A stretch of 64,000 nucleotides of DNA. It comes from Pseudoduganella ginsengisoli. GTDB taxonomy: Bacteria; Pseudomonadota; Gammaproteobacteria; Burkholderiales; Burkholderiaceae_D. How positions within the stretch are numbered: the stretch's first letter is position 1; each line of letters opens with the position of its first letter. Made by a program: the position numbers and the translations under genes. Location of the stretch: contig NZ_WNLA01000011.1 of the NCBI RefSeq assembly GCF_009720865.1, forward strand, positions 124,001 to 188,000, read 5' to 3'. Shown here in pieces: positions 34,964-43,484 of this stretch. The notes under the pieces were generated by a model. It had not been told where the DNA came from. It was given only the letters and a program-made list of their open reading frames with translations, and did no database searches.

Positions 34964-37420
34964 ATGCGCCAGTTCATCCGTTCCAGCCGTTTGATCATCT
35001 TGCTGGGGTGCTGCCTTGTGGCAGCCATACTTGGCGCACTGAGCTTTGCATTGTGGTCGTCGCGCGAACAATCCATTGCTGAATGGCAGCGCCATTTATC
35101 CAACCTGTCGCTGGTCATTGCCGAACAGACGGCGCAGGAAGTCGCGTCGGGCTACCTGATCCTGGGCAGCATCGTGGAATCCGTGCAGGCAGCCGGCATC
35201 AGCAATGATGCACAATTACGCGAACAAATGGGCACGGCCGCCACGTTCCAGCGCATGCGCGACAAGGTGGAAGGCTTGCCGCAAGTCGAGGTCGTGACCA
35301 TCGTCGCTGCCAATGGCGACGTGGTGAATTTCACGCGCAAGCATCCGGCGCCCCCCATCAACTTGTCCGACCGCGATTATTTCAAGGCGCATTTGAACGA
35401 CCCGAAACTGGGCGTCTTTGTCAGTGCTCCCGTGCGCAACAAGGGCAACCAGCAATGGACCTTTTACTTGAGCCGCCGCCTGATGGGGCCGAAAGGGCAA
35501 TTCCTGGGGCTGGCGCTGGTGGGTTTTTCGAGTACTTTCCTCAGCGATTTTTACCGCAAGATCAGCCTGGGCGATGGCGCGTCGGTGACCTTGTACCGGC
35601 GCGATTTCATGTTGCTGGCGCGCTCGCCGCATGACGATGCGCTGATGGGAAAAGTCAATCGCACCGGCACGTCACACAAGGTCATCGAGCAGATGGGCAA
35701 GACGGAAGGCGTGCTGCTGACGGACGCGCCGCGTTTTTCCGAAGGCGGCAACCGCGTGCAGCGCCTGGGCGCCGTGCGGCAGGTCGGGCAATATCCGCTG
35801 GTGGTCAATATCACCGTGACGGAAGACTTATTCCTGGCCCAATGGCGCAGCTATGCGCAAGTATTGACGGGCGTGGTAATGGCCAGCGCGGTGGCAATGG
35901 CGCTGGCGTTTACCGGGCTGGTAAGGGCGCTGCGCAAGCGTGAACACGATATGGCCAGGATGCAGGCGCTGGCCACAGCGGCAGAAGCAGCCAGCCGGGC
36001 CAAGTCGGAATTTCTCGCCATGATGAGCCATGAAATCCGCACCCCGCTGACGTCCATCATTGGCTTCGCTGAAACACTGACGCCGTCCCAGGGGGAACAG
36101 AGCGCAGAAGCTGGCGAAATCATCGTGCGCAATGGCCAGCACTTGCTGACGATCATTAACGATATTCTCGATATTTCCAAGATTGAAGCGGGGCGGCTGA
36201 TATTGGAAGACGTCCGTTATTCCCCGCTGGAAGTGGTGGATGGCTTATTGCCAACGATCGCAGCGCAAGCCCATGGCAAGGGCATTGCATTTCATTTTTC
36301 CGCAGTGTTTCCTTTCCCATCCCACGTGATGGGCGACCCGACGCGGTGGCGGCAAATCCTGTTCAACCTGTGCGGCAATGCCGTCAAGTTCACGGAAGAG
36401 GGCAGTGTGGAACTGACCTTGCATTACCTGCCGGAGCTGGGACGGCTGCAATGCCGGGTTGCCGATACGGGCATCGGCATGACGGACGAAGAACAGGCCA
36501 GGCTGTTCCAGCCGTTTTCACAAGCGGACAGTTCCGTAGCGCGGCGCTATGGCGGAACGGGATTGGGTTTGCACCTGGTGCACCAGCTGGCGGTCCGCAT
36601 GGGAGGCACGGTGCGGGTGCACAGCGCGCCGGGCCAGGGCTCTATTTTTGAAGTCGACATTGCTGCACCGCCGGCGCCGGATGTGCAATGGCTGGCCGCC
36701 ATGCCGGACTTCCCCAGGCACGAGGCGAAGGTGCCGTTAGCCAAGCTCAGCGGGGCTGTACTGCTGGCGGAAGATGGCCCGGACAACCGCCGCCTGATCA
36801 GTGCATGGCTGGAACAGCTGGGATTGCAAGTGGATACGGCGCCCGATGGCGCCCGCGCGGTTGAGCTGGCGCTGGTGGGACACTACGATGTGGTGCTGAT
36901 GGATATCCAGATGCCGGCGATGGATGGCGTGCAAGCGGCCAAGCTGTTGCGCGGCGCGGGCTTTGCCGCTCCCATCGTGGCGCTGACAGCCAATGTGATG
37001 CCGGAAGACCGCGAACGGTACAAACTGGCTGGCTGCACGGCTTGCATCGCCAAACCCGTGGATTTTGATGAGCTGGGGCGGCTGCTGGCGGGGATGCTGC
37101 CGCACGCAGGTGCGGCGGCGCTGCTTTCATATACGGAACTGGAAGGCTACGATGATATGCGCCGCCACTTCGAAGCGCGTTTGCGGGAAGAGCTGGAATT
37201 ACTGCGGGGCGCCATTGTGCAGCAAGATTTTGCCAGCGGCCGTGAAGTGGCCCATGTCGTCAAAGGCAGCGCGGGAAGCTTTGGCTACCCCCGCGTGACG
37301 GAACTGGCGGCAGAACTCGAAAAAGCCTTCGTCGCGGGCGATCGTGGCGCCGCTGCGGCGCTGCTGGACGCGATACAACAACTCGATGAAGTACAGCGCC
37401 TGATGGCGCAGCCAGTGTGA
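34964..37420 (+). CDS. hybrid sensor histidine kinase (Cache sensor, HisKA, HATPase, receiver, Hpt)
   Basis: 818 residues from ATG 34964; the GTG at 34958 is less likely. A first membrane helix (about 9-32) and a second near 300-320 enclose a periplasmic double-Cache-type sensor (NLSDRDYFKAHLNDPKLGVFV). HisKA has the phospho-His in MMSHEIRTPLTSI. The HATPase N box is LCGNAVKFTEEG, with G boxes DTGIGM and YGGTGLGL. A receiver carries Asp in VVLMDIQMPAMDG, and a final Hpt domain has His in AHVVKGSAGSFG. The chain carries a full phosphorelay apart from the output protein; the following single-domain receiver is the obvious partner. Ligand unknown. Confidence 0.92.
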   Translation: MRQFIRSSRLIILLGCCLVAAILGALSFALWSSREQSIAEWQRHLSNLSLVIAEQTAQEVASGYLILGSIVESVQAAGISNDAQLREQMGTAATFQRMRDKVEGLPQVEVVTIVAANGDVVNFTRKHPAPPINLSDRDYFKAHLNDPKLGVFVSAPVRNKGNQQWTFYLSRRLMGPKGQFLGLALVGFSSTFLSDFYRKISLGDGASVTLYRRDFMLLARSPHDDALMGKVNRTGTSHKVIEQMGKTEGVLLTDAPRFSEGGNRVQRLGAVRQVGQYPLVVNITVTEDLFLAQWRSYAQVLTGVVMASAVAMALAFTGLVRALRKREHDMARMQALATAAEAASRAKSEFLAMMSHEIRTPLTSIIGFAETLTPSQGEQSAEAGEIIVRNGQHLLTIINDILDISKIEAGRLILEDVRYSPLEVVDGLLPTIAAQAHGKGIAFHFSAVFPFPSHVMGDPTRWRQILFNLCGNAVKFTEEGSVELTLHYLPELGRLQCRVADTGIGMTDEEQARLFQPFSQADSSVARRYGGTGLGLHLVHQLAVRMGGTVRVHSAPGQGSIFEVDIAAPPAPDVQWLAAMPDFPRHEAKVPLAKLSGAVLLAEDGPDNRRLISAWLEQLGLQVDTAPDGARAVELALVGHYDVVLMDIQMPAMDGVQAAKLLRGAGFAAPIVALTANVMPEDRERYKLAGCTACIAKPVDFDELGRLLAGMLPHAGAAALLSYTELEGYDDMRRHFEARLREELELLRGAIVQQDFASGREVAHVVKGSAGSFGYPRVTELAAELEKAFVAGDRGAAAALLDAIQQLDEVQRLMAQPV

Positions 37421-37430
37421 AAGGAAAGCC

Positions 37431-37820
37431 ATGGCAGACAAGAACCATATCAGCGTACTGATTGCGGACGATGAATCGGCCATGCGCAATTTGCTGGCAG
37501 CGGTCTTGAAAAGCTGTGGCTATGCCAATCTGGTTCACGCGGCCAATGGCCAGCAAGCCATGGACTTGCTACGCGGAACGGATCCATCGCTGAAGCTGGC
37601 CTTTCTTGACATCGATATGCCGGGCTTCTCCGGGCTGGAAGTGCTGGAACTGGCGCGGCAGGCCCGGCCCGACTGCGCGTACGTGATTGTCAGTGGCCAT
37701 AGCGGTATCGATAATGTCATTTCTGCAATGAATCGTGGCGCGGCAGGGTTTGTCGTCAAGCCGTATACTCCGCAAAAGATCGCCGATGTGCTGGCCAAGT
37801 TCGAGCGGGAAGCAAGCTGA
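37431..37820 (+). CDS. single-domain CheY-like response regulator
   Basis: 129 residues, one receiver domain: acidic pocket ADDE near 12-15, phospho-acceptor Asp60 in AFLDIDMPG, and the conserved Lys in FVVKPYTP. No output domain. An AAAGGAAAG ribosome site lies 10 bp after the kinase stop, so the pair is one operon. Probably the acceptor of the upstream hybrid kinase, acting by protein contact. Confidence 0.93.
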   Translation: MADKNHISVLIADDESAMRNLLAAVLKSCGYANLVHAANGQQAMDLLRGTDPSLKLAFLDIDMPGFSGLEVLELARQARPDCAYVIVSGHSGIDNVISAMNRGAAGFVVKPYTPQKIADVLAKFEREAS

Positions 37821-37846
37821 TAGGGGCAGTGCTGCGTTGGCGCTTG

Positions 37847-37852
37847 TATAAT
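37847..37852 (+). promoter_or_regulatory. candidate -10 box for ubiE
   Basis: Perfect TATAAT, 26 bp before ATG 37879, after the end of the two-component genes. No good -35 is visible. It would give ubiE a promoter independent of the inserted kinase operon. Confidence 0.4.
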
Positions 37853-37878
37853 GCAGGCACTACAACCGGCTCCACACT

Positions 37879-38613
37879 ATGACCAATACTACCCATTTCG
37901 GCTACAAAACCGTCAACGAAGAAGATAAAGTCAAGGAAGTCGCCAAGGTATTCCATTCCGTGGCGGCCAAGTACGACGTCATGAATGACTTGATGTCGGC
38001 TGGCCTGCACCGTCTGTGGAAGACTTTTACGATTGCCAATGCTGCCGTGCGCCCCGGCTTTAAATGCCTGGATATCGCAGGCGGCACGGGCGACCTGGCC
38101 AAAGCCTTTGCGAAACAGGCGGGCCCGACGGGCGAAGTGTGGCTGACCGATATTAACGAATCCATGCTGCGCGTGGGCCGCGACCGCCTCTTGAACAAAG
38201 GCCTGGTGACCCCCACGTTGCTGTGTGACGCAGAGAAATTGCCATTCCCGGACAATTACTTTGACCGCGTCAGCGTGGCTTTTGGCTTGCGCAACATGAC
38301 GCACAAGGATGTGGCGCTGTCGGAAATGCGCCGCGTATTGAAACCGGGCGGCAAATTGCTGGTGCTGGAGTTTTCCAAAGTCGCCGAACCGTTGCAAAAG
38401 CCGTACGACTTGTATTCGTTCTCGGTATTGCCATGGCTGGGCCAGAAAATCGCCAATGACGCGGAAAGCTACCGGTATCTGGCGGAATCAATCCGCATGC
38501 ATCCGGACCAGGAAACCCTGAAGTCCATGATGCAGGATGCGGGCCTGGAGCGGGTCCAGTATTACAACCTGACGGCGGGTGTGGCCGCGTTGCACACCGG
38601 TATCAAATTGTAA
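37879..38613 (+). CDS. ubiE: ubiquinone/menaquinone C-methyltransferase
   Basis: 244 residues. The SAM-binding motif CLDIAGGTGDLAKAF is near residue 70, with DRVSVAFGLRNMTHKDVALSEMRRVLKPGG and YRYLAESIRMHPDQE as UbiE family signatures. It methylates the ring carbon C2 of the benzoquinol intermediate in ubiquinone synthesis. First in the run ubiE-Tim44-ubiJ-ubiB. Confidence 0.97.
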   Translation: MTNTTHFGYKTVNEEDKVKEVAKVFHSVAAKYDVMNDLMSAGLHRLWKTFTIANAAVRPGFKCLDIAGGTGDLAKAFAKQAGPTGEVWLTDINESMLRVGRDRLLNKGLVTPTLLCDAEKLPFPDNYFDRVSVAFGLRNMTHKDVALSEMRRVLKPGGKLLVLEFSKVAEPLQKPYDLYSFSVLPWLGQKIANDAESYRYLAESIRMHPDQETLKSMMQDAGLERVQYYNLTAGVAALHTGIKL

Positions 38614-38625
38614 GAAGGTATCCTC

Positions 38626-39582
38626 ATGAACATGAAAAAAATTCTGATCAGTGTGACGCTGGCCTTGTCGGCCGCCAGCCTGATCGGCGACGCGCTGGCC
38701 CGTCCGATGGGCGGCGGCCGGTCGATTGGCCGCCAGTCGCAAAGCGTCAGCAACATGCCGCGCCAGGCGACGCCGCCCGCCGCGCCGCCAGCCAACCAGG
38801 CTACGCAGCCGGCCCGTTCGCCGGTTGCCGCACCGGCGCCGGCGCCCGTACAGCAGCCTAAGCCTGCGAGCCGCTGGAAGGGGATCCTGGGCGGCGCGCT
38901 GCTGGGCCTGGGCCTGGGCGCACTGCTGTCGCACTTTGGTTTGGGCGGCGCGCTGGCCAGCGCGATTTCGTCGATGCTGATGATAGCCTTGCTGGTGGGC
39001 GGCGCCTTGCTGATCTGGCGCTTGATCCGCAGCAAGTCGTCGCCACAGCAGCCGCAGCCGGCCGGTTTCAGCAACAACGCATGGCAACAGCCTGCGTCGC
39101 CTGCGCCGGACTATAACTTGCCGCCGCTGCAGCCTGTTCAGCCAGCCGCCGGCGGCTTGAACCTGGCCAAGGCGGACGACGCGCCAGCCGCGCACACCCC
39201 GTGGGGCGTGCCGGCTGACTTCGACACGGCAACGTTCCTGCGCCATGCGAAAAGCAATTTCATCCGCCTGCAAGCGGCGTGGGATAAAGGCGACGTGGCC
39301 GATATCCGCGAATTCACGACGCCGGAAGTCTTTGCCGAGCTGAAAATGCAAATCACGGAGCGCGGCGCCCAGGCTGATTACACGGATGTCGTTACGATTG
39401 AAGCGGAATTGCTGGGCATAGAAAACGATGGCCGCGATTACCTGGCCAGCGTGAAGTTTTACGGCACCATCAAGCCGTCGCCCACGGCGCTGGCTGAGCC
39501 ATTCCAGGAAGTGTGGAACCTGGTCAAGCCTGTCAGCGGCAATGCCGGCTGGCTGCTGGCTGGTATCCAGCAACTGGCTTGA
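38626..39582 (+). CDS. Tim44-like domain membrane protein
   Basis: 318 residues. A signal-like first segment (1-25) is followed by a basic, Gln/Pro/Ala-rich linker and two hydrophobic helices (GILGGALLGLGLGALLS and ISSMLMIALLVGGALLIWRLI). Residues 195-315 form a Tim44/MIM-type NTF2-like domain (FLRHAKSNFIRLQAAWDKGD, IREFTTPEVFAELKMQ). In betaproteobacteria this gene is regularly found between ubiE and ubiJ; its job there is not established. A terminator lies 28 bp beyond the stop. Confidence 0.9.
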   Translation: MNMKKILISVTLALSAASLIGDALARPMGGGRSIGRQSQSVSNMPRQATPPAAPPANQATQPARSPVAAPAPAPVQQPKPASRWKGILGGALLGLGLGALLSHFGLGGALASAISSMLMIALLVGGALLIWRLIRSKSSPQQPQPAGFSNNAWQQPASPAPDYNLPPLQPVQPAAGGLNLAKADDAPAAHTPWGVPADFDTATFLRHAKSNFIRLQAAWDKGDVADIREFTTPEVFAELKMQITERGAQADYTDVVTIEAELLGIENDGRDYLASVKFYGTIKPSPTALAEPFQEVWNLVKPVSGNAGWLLAGIQQLA

Positions 39583-39610
39583 TCGCACGCCTACTGTAGT
39601 AAGATCGAGA

Positions 39611-39636
39611 CCGCCCGATTATTCGGGCGGTTTTTT
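39611..39636 (+). terminator. intrinsic terminator (or attenuator) between the Tim44-like gene and ubiJ
   Basis: 8-bp stem CCGCCCGA / TCGGGCGG with a 4-base loop and six T residues. The ubiJ start codon is only 17 bp further on. Confidence 0.88.
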
Positions 39637-39652
39637 GTTTTTTAATGCCTCC

Positions 39653-40288
39653 ATGTTCGAACGCATGCCATCGCCGATCCCACCGAATTTGCCCTCTCCG
39701 CTGGCGCCTGTCGCCGCCACCATCAACCACTTGCTGGCCCAGGAACCGTGGGCGCGCGATGCCTTGCGGGCGAATGCCGGCAAGATAGCGTGCATCGCCG
39801 CCAGCCCGGTCGTGGTGCGCCTGCAAGCGACTACCGATGGTTACGTGGAATCCGTGCAAGGCGATGCGCCGGCCAACGTCACGATCAAAGTCAAACTGTC
39901 TGACTTGCCGCTGATTGCGCAAAACCGCGACCGCGCGTTTTCATATGTGCAGCTGGAAGGCGATGCGGATTTCGCCAACACGATTTCGCAGCTGGTGAAG
40001 TCGCTGCGCTGGGAAGCGGAACATGACCTGGAAAAAATGTTTGGTCCGGTGGCTGCCGTGCGCATGGTGGAAGGGGCGAAATCGCTGTTCAGCGCCTTCC
40101 TGAACACCAACCGCAAACTGGCGGAAAACACGGCGGAATATCTGCTGGAAGAAAATCCTGTGCTGGTGCGTCCGGAAGTGACGGACGGCTTTGGCGCCGA
40201 TGTGACGAAGTTGCGCGATGACGTTGAGCGCTTCGCCAAGCGCCTCGCCAACCTGGAAAAGAAACTCGCACAACGCGGCGCCGCTTAA
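39653..40288 (+). CDS. ubiJ: ubiquinone biosynthesis accessory factor UbiJ (SCP2 domain)
   Basis: 211 residues from ATG 39653; ATG 39665 is nearly as good and neither has a ribosome site. The SCP2 lipid-binding domain spans about 15-115 (PVAATINHLLAQEPWARDAL, QLEGDADFANTISQLVKSLRWEAEHDLE). A C-terminal coiled coil follows (DVTKLRDDVERFAKRLANLE). UbiJ binds quinone intermediates and scaffolds the soluble Ubi complex with UbiK. It ends 9 bp before ubiB. Confidence 0.9.
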   Translation: MFERMPSPIPPNLPSPLAPVAATINHLLAQEPWARDALRANAGKIACIAASPVVVRLQATTDGYVESVQGDAPANVTIKVKLSDLPLIAQNRDRAFSYVQLEGDADFANTISQLVKSLRWEAEHDLEKMFGPVAAVRMVEGAKSLFSAFLNTNRKLAENTAEYLLEENPVLVRPEVTDGFGADVTKLRDDVERFAKRLANLEKKLAQRGAA

Positions 40289-40297
40289 GGACTCCTG

Positions 40298-41863
40298 ATG
40301 ATCTTGAAATTCCTGCGGCTGCTGAAAATCCTGCGCGTCGCCATCCGCTACGGCCTCGATGAAATTGCGATTTCCGGCCTGGACGTGCCGCGCACGTCGC
40401 GTCTGATGGATGTGCTGTTCTTTTGGCGCGATATCAGTGCGCCGCGTGGCGTGCGCCTGCGCATGGCGCTGGAAGAACTGGGCCCGATCTTCGTCAAGTT
40501 TGGCCAGGTGCTGTCGACGCGGCGCGATTTGATTCCTGCCGATATCGTGGAAGAGCTGGCGCTGCTGCAAGACCGCGTGCCGCCATTTGATTCCAATCTC
40601 GCCATTGCCCAGATTGAGCGTTCGCTGGGCGGCCACCCGGACCGCCTGTTTGCCACGTTTGAGCGCACCCCGGTCGCCTCGGCCTCGATTGCCCAGGTCC
40701 ACTTCGCGACCCTGAAAGATGGCAAGCAAGTGGCCGTCAAAGTGCTGCGCCCCGGCATGCGCCAGTCCATTGATAAAGACGTGGCCCTGATGCACCTGGC
40801 GGCCGACGTGGCGAGCCGCCTGTGGGAAGACGCCAAGCGCTTGAAGCCCAAGGAAGTGGTGGCGGAATTCGACAAGCACTTGCACGACGAGCTGGACTTG
40901 ATGCGCGAAGCCGCCAACGCCAGCCAGTTGCGCCGCAATTTTGCCGATGGCAATTTGCTGCTGGTGCCGGAAATGTTTTGGGATTATTGCTCGTCCAACG
41001 TCATCACGATGGAGCGCATGCACGGCATTCCCGTGTCGCAGACGGAACGCTTGATCGAAGCCGGTGTGGATTTGAAAAAGCTGTCGTCCGACGGCGTGGA
41101 AATCTTCTTCACGCAAGTATTCCGCGACGGCTTTTTCCATGCCGATATGCACCCCGGCAACATCCTCGTGTCCATCGATCCCGCCACGTTTGGGCGCTAC
41201 ATCGCGCTGGACTTCGGCATCGTCGGCACGTTGAATGATTTCGACAAGGATTATTTGTCGCAAAACTTCCTCGCCTTTTTCCGCCGCGACTATAAGCGCG
41301 TGGCGGAAGCGCACATTGAGTCCGGCTGGGCGCCCAAGGAAACCCGCGTCGATGAATTGGAATCGGCCGTGCGCGCCTGCTGCGAACCGATTTTCGACCG
41401 CCCGCTGAAAGATATTTCGTTTGGCCAGATTTTGCTGCGCCTGTTCCAGACGTCGCGCCGCTTCAACGTGGAAGTGCAGCCACAACTGGTGCTGCTGCAA
41501 AAAACCATGCTCAATATTGAGGGCCTGGGCCGCCAGCTGGACCCGGACCTGGATTTGTGGAAAACCGCGAAACCGTACCTGGAGCGCTGGATGGCGGAAC
41601 AGGTGGGCTGGCAAGGCATGCTGGAGCGCCTGAAAGCCGAAGCGCCCCGGTATACGCACGTGCTGCCGCAATTGCCGCGCCTCGTGCACCGCGCGCTGTC
41701 CGTGGCCAGCGAGCCGGATCACAATGATGAATTGCTGCGCACACTGATCGATGAACAGCAGCGCACCAACCGCTTGCTGAGTTTTATTGTGTATTTTGCC
41801 GGCGCCTTCATCATCGGCGCAGTGGGATTGCGCGCGTATATGCACTGGCGTGGAGTGATGTAA
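40298..41863 (+). CDS. ubiB: UbiB, ABC1-type atypical kinase/ATPase for ubiquinone synthesis
   Basis: 521 residues with an AAGGA ribosome site. The family-specific KxGQ motif is FVKFGQVLS (Lys67-Gln70); the Ala-rich nucleotide loop PVASASIAQVHF and the invariant Lys in VAVKVLRPGM follow. The catalytic region is FFHADMHPGNILV and the metal site ALDFGIVG. A membrane helix near the C-terminus (LSFIVYFAGAFIIGAVGLRAY) anchors it. It is thought to use ATP to extract ubiquinone precursors from the membrane. It overlaps the next gene by one base. Confidence 0.97.
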   Translation: MILKFLRLLKILRVAIRYGLDEIAISGLDVPRTSRLMDVLFFWRDISAPRGVRLRMALEELGPIFVKFGQVLSTRRDLIPADIVEELALLQDRVPPFDSNLAIAQIERSLGGHPDRLFATFERTPVASASIAQVHFATLKDGKQVAVKVLRPGMRQSIDKDVALMHLAADVASRLWEDAKRLKPKEVVAEFDKHLHDELDLMREAANASQLRRNFADGNLLLVPEMFWDYCSSNVITMERMHGIPVSQTERLIEAGVDLKKLSSDGVEIFFTQVFRDGFFHADMHPGNILVSIDPATFGRYIALDFGIVGTLNDFDKDYLSQNFLAFFRRDYKRVAEAHIESGWAPKETRVDELESAVRACCEPIFDRPLKDISFGQILLRLFQTSRRFNVEVQPQLVLLQKTMLNIEGLGRQLDPDLDLWKTAKPYLERWMAEQVGWQGMLERLKAEAPRYTHVLPQLPRLVHRALSVASEPDHNDELLRTLIDEQQRTNRLLSFIVYFAGAFIIGAVGLRAYMHWRGVM

Positions 41864-42483
41864 TGGATTTCAATAGCCGTGACCCATTGTCGCCTGCCTT
41901 CTGGGATGAGCGTTTTGACAAGGCATTCACGCCGTGGGACCGGGGCGGGGTGCCGGAACGCTTGCGCCAGTTCGTCCACGATACGGCCCATGGCGCCGCT
42001 GCGGCCGGGGTGCCGTTGCCAACAACCTTGATTCCGGGTTGCGGTTCCGCCTATGAACTGGCGTATTTGTCGGAAGCCGGCTGGGATGCGACAGCGATTG
42101 ACTTCTCGCCAGCCGCTGTGGCTGCGGGCAAAGAAGCCGTCGGGCCGGAATGGCAAGACCGTGTCATGGAAGCGGATTTCTTTGCGTGGCAGCCTGCCGC
42201 GCCGCTGCAATGCATTTATGAGCGGGCTTTCCTGTGCGCAATGCCACGTCACCTGTGGCCGCAAGTGGTGGAGCGCTGGGCGCAATTGCTGGCGCCGGGC
42301 GGCATGCTGGCTGGATTTTTCTTTTTTGATAACAATCCCAAGGGGCCGCCGTTCGGCATTGCCCGCGCGGAGCTGGATTTGTTGTTAAAACCCTACTTTA
42401 CGTGCGTCACGGATGAGCCAGTGTTTGATTCCATCCCTGTTTTTGCCGGGAAGGAACGCTGGATGAGCTGGTTCCGGCTCTAA
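41863..42483 (+). CDS. TPMT-family SAM-dependent methyltransferase
   Basis: 206 residues. It has the thiopurine methyltransferase family layout: FWDERFDKAFTPWDRGGVPERL at the N-terminus, the SAM site TTLIPGCGSAYELAYL near residue 55, and IYERAFLCAMPRHLWP. The substrate in bacteria is often a thiol, tellurite or a halide-related compound; nothing here decides. The ATG overlaps the ubiB stop (TAATG), so it is translated with the ubiquinone genes. A role in quinone chemistry is possible but unproven. Confidence 0.88.
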   Translation: MDFNSRDPLSPAFWDERFDKAFTPWDRGGVPERLRQFVHDTAHGAAAAGVPLPTTLIPGCGSAYELAYLSEAGWDATAIDFSPAAVAAGKEAVGPEWQDRVMEADFFAWQPAAPLQCIYERAFLCAMPRHLWPQVVERWAQLLAPGGMLAGFFFFDNNPKGPPFGIARAELDLLLKPYFTCVTDEPVFDSIPVFAGKERWMSWFRL

Positions 42484-42536
42484 GCCGCAAAAAGGCTTTA
42501 TAATTCAGGGTTTTTGATGTTTTTTGCGGAGTAAAG

Positions 42537-42848
42537 ATGCCTATCTATGCTTACCGCTGCGAGGAATGTGGTCACGCCGATGAGGTGCTGCAAAAGATTT
42601 CCGATCCGCAGCTGACGGATTGCCCTGCTTGCAGCAAATCCAGTTTCAAGAAGCAGCTGACTGCCGCTGGTTTCCAATTGAAGGGAACCGGCTGGTATGT
42701 GACGGACTTCCGTGGCGGTTCCGCGCCAGCCACCGGTGTGGCCAGCGCGCCGAAGACCGATGCGGCCGCTGCCGCGCCGGCAGCCGAGCCGTCGCCAGCC
42801 GCCGCTGCACCGGCGGCGCCGGCAGCTGACACCAAACCCGCAGCCTGA
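42537..42848 (+). CDS. FmdB-type zinc ribbon protein
   Basis: 103 residues. CxxC pairs at Cys8/Cys11 and Cys29/Cys32 form the zinc ribbon (YRCEECGH, DCPACSKS). After GWYVTDFRGG the last 45 residues are Ala/Pro-rich and disordered. The family is a putative regulator with no proven function. A TATAAT at 42499-42504 may be the promoter of fmdB-DUF502-aspS, and a GCGGAG site precedes the ATG. Confidence 0.92.
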   Translation: MPIYAYRCEECGHADEVLQKISDPQLTDCPACSKSSFKKQLTAAGFQLKGTGWYVTDFRGGSAPATGVASAPKTDAAAAAPAAEPSPAAAAPAAPAADTKPAA

Positions 42849-42864
42849 AGGCGAAAGGACCCCG

Positions 42865-43452
42865 ATGCGCAAGTATTTCATTACCGGTTTGCTGATTCTT
42901 GTCCCGCTGGCGATTACCGCCTGGGTCTTGAATTTGGTGATCGGCACGCTGGACCAGTCGCTGTTGCTGGTGCCGGAACGCTGGCAGCCGCGCACGCTGA
43001 TCGGTTTTGATATCCCGGGCCTGGGCACGATTTTGACGTTCATCATCGTGTTCCTGACCGGCTTGCTGACCAATAACCTGGTCGGCAATTACGTTGTGCG
43101 CATGTGGGAAAAGCTGCTGCACCGCATTCCCGTGGTGAGTTCGCTGTACGGCAGCGTCAAGCAAGTGTCGGACACCTTGTTTTCTTCGTCCGGCAATGCA
43201 TTCCGCAAAGCGGTGCTGATTCCTTATCCGCACCAGGATTCCCGCACGATCGCCTTCCTGACCGGTGTGCCGGGCGGCGACGTGAAGAATCACCTGGATG
43301 GCGAGTACGTCAGTGTGTACGTACCGACCACGCCGAACCCAACGTCGGGATTTTTCCTGATGATGGCAAAAAAAGATGTCATCGAGCTCGACATGAGCGT
43401 TGATGCCGCCCTGAAATACATTGTTTCCATGGGCGTGGTTGCGCCTGAATGA
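42865..43452 (+). CDS. DUF502 family inner-membrane protein
   Basis: 195 residues from ATG 42865, after an AAAGGAC site. Two membrane helices (about 5-27 and 51-72) precede a conserved soluble domain (VSSLYGSVKQVSDTLFSSSGNAF, VYVPTTPNPTSGFFLMMAKKDV, IELDMSVDAALKYIVSMG). The family is widespread and uncharacterised. It lies between fmdB (16 bp) and aspS (32 bp), the usual betaproteobacterial order. Confidence 0.92.
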   Translation: MRKYFITGLLILVPLAITAWVLNLVIGTLDQSLLLVPERWQPRTLIGFDIPGLGTILTFIIVFLTGLLTNNLVGNYVVRMWEKLLHRIPVVSSLYGSVKQVSDTLFSSSGNAFRKAVLIPYPHQDSRTIAFLTGVPGGDVKNHLDGEYVSVYVPTTPNPTSGFFLMMAKKDVIELDMSVDAALKYIVSMGVVAPE

Positions 43453-43484
43453 ACTGAACAAATTAACCTGAACTGAGAAATAAC

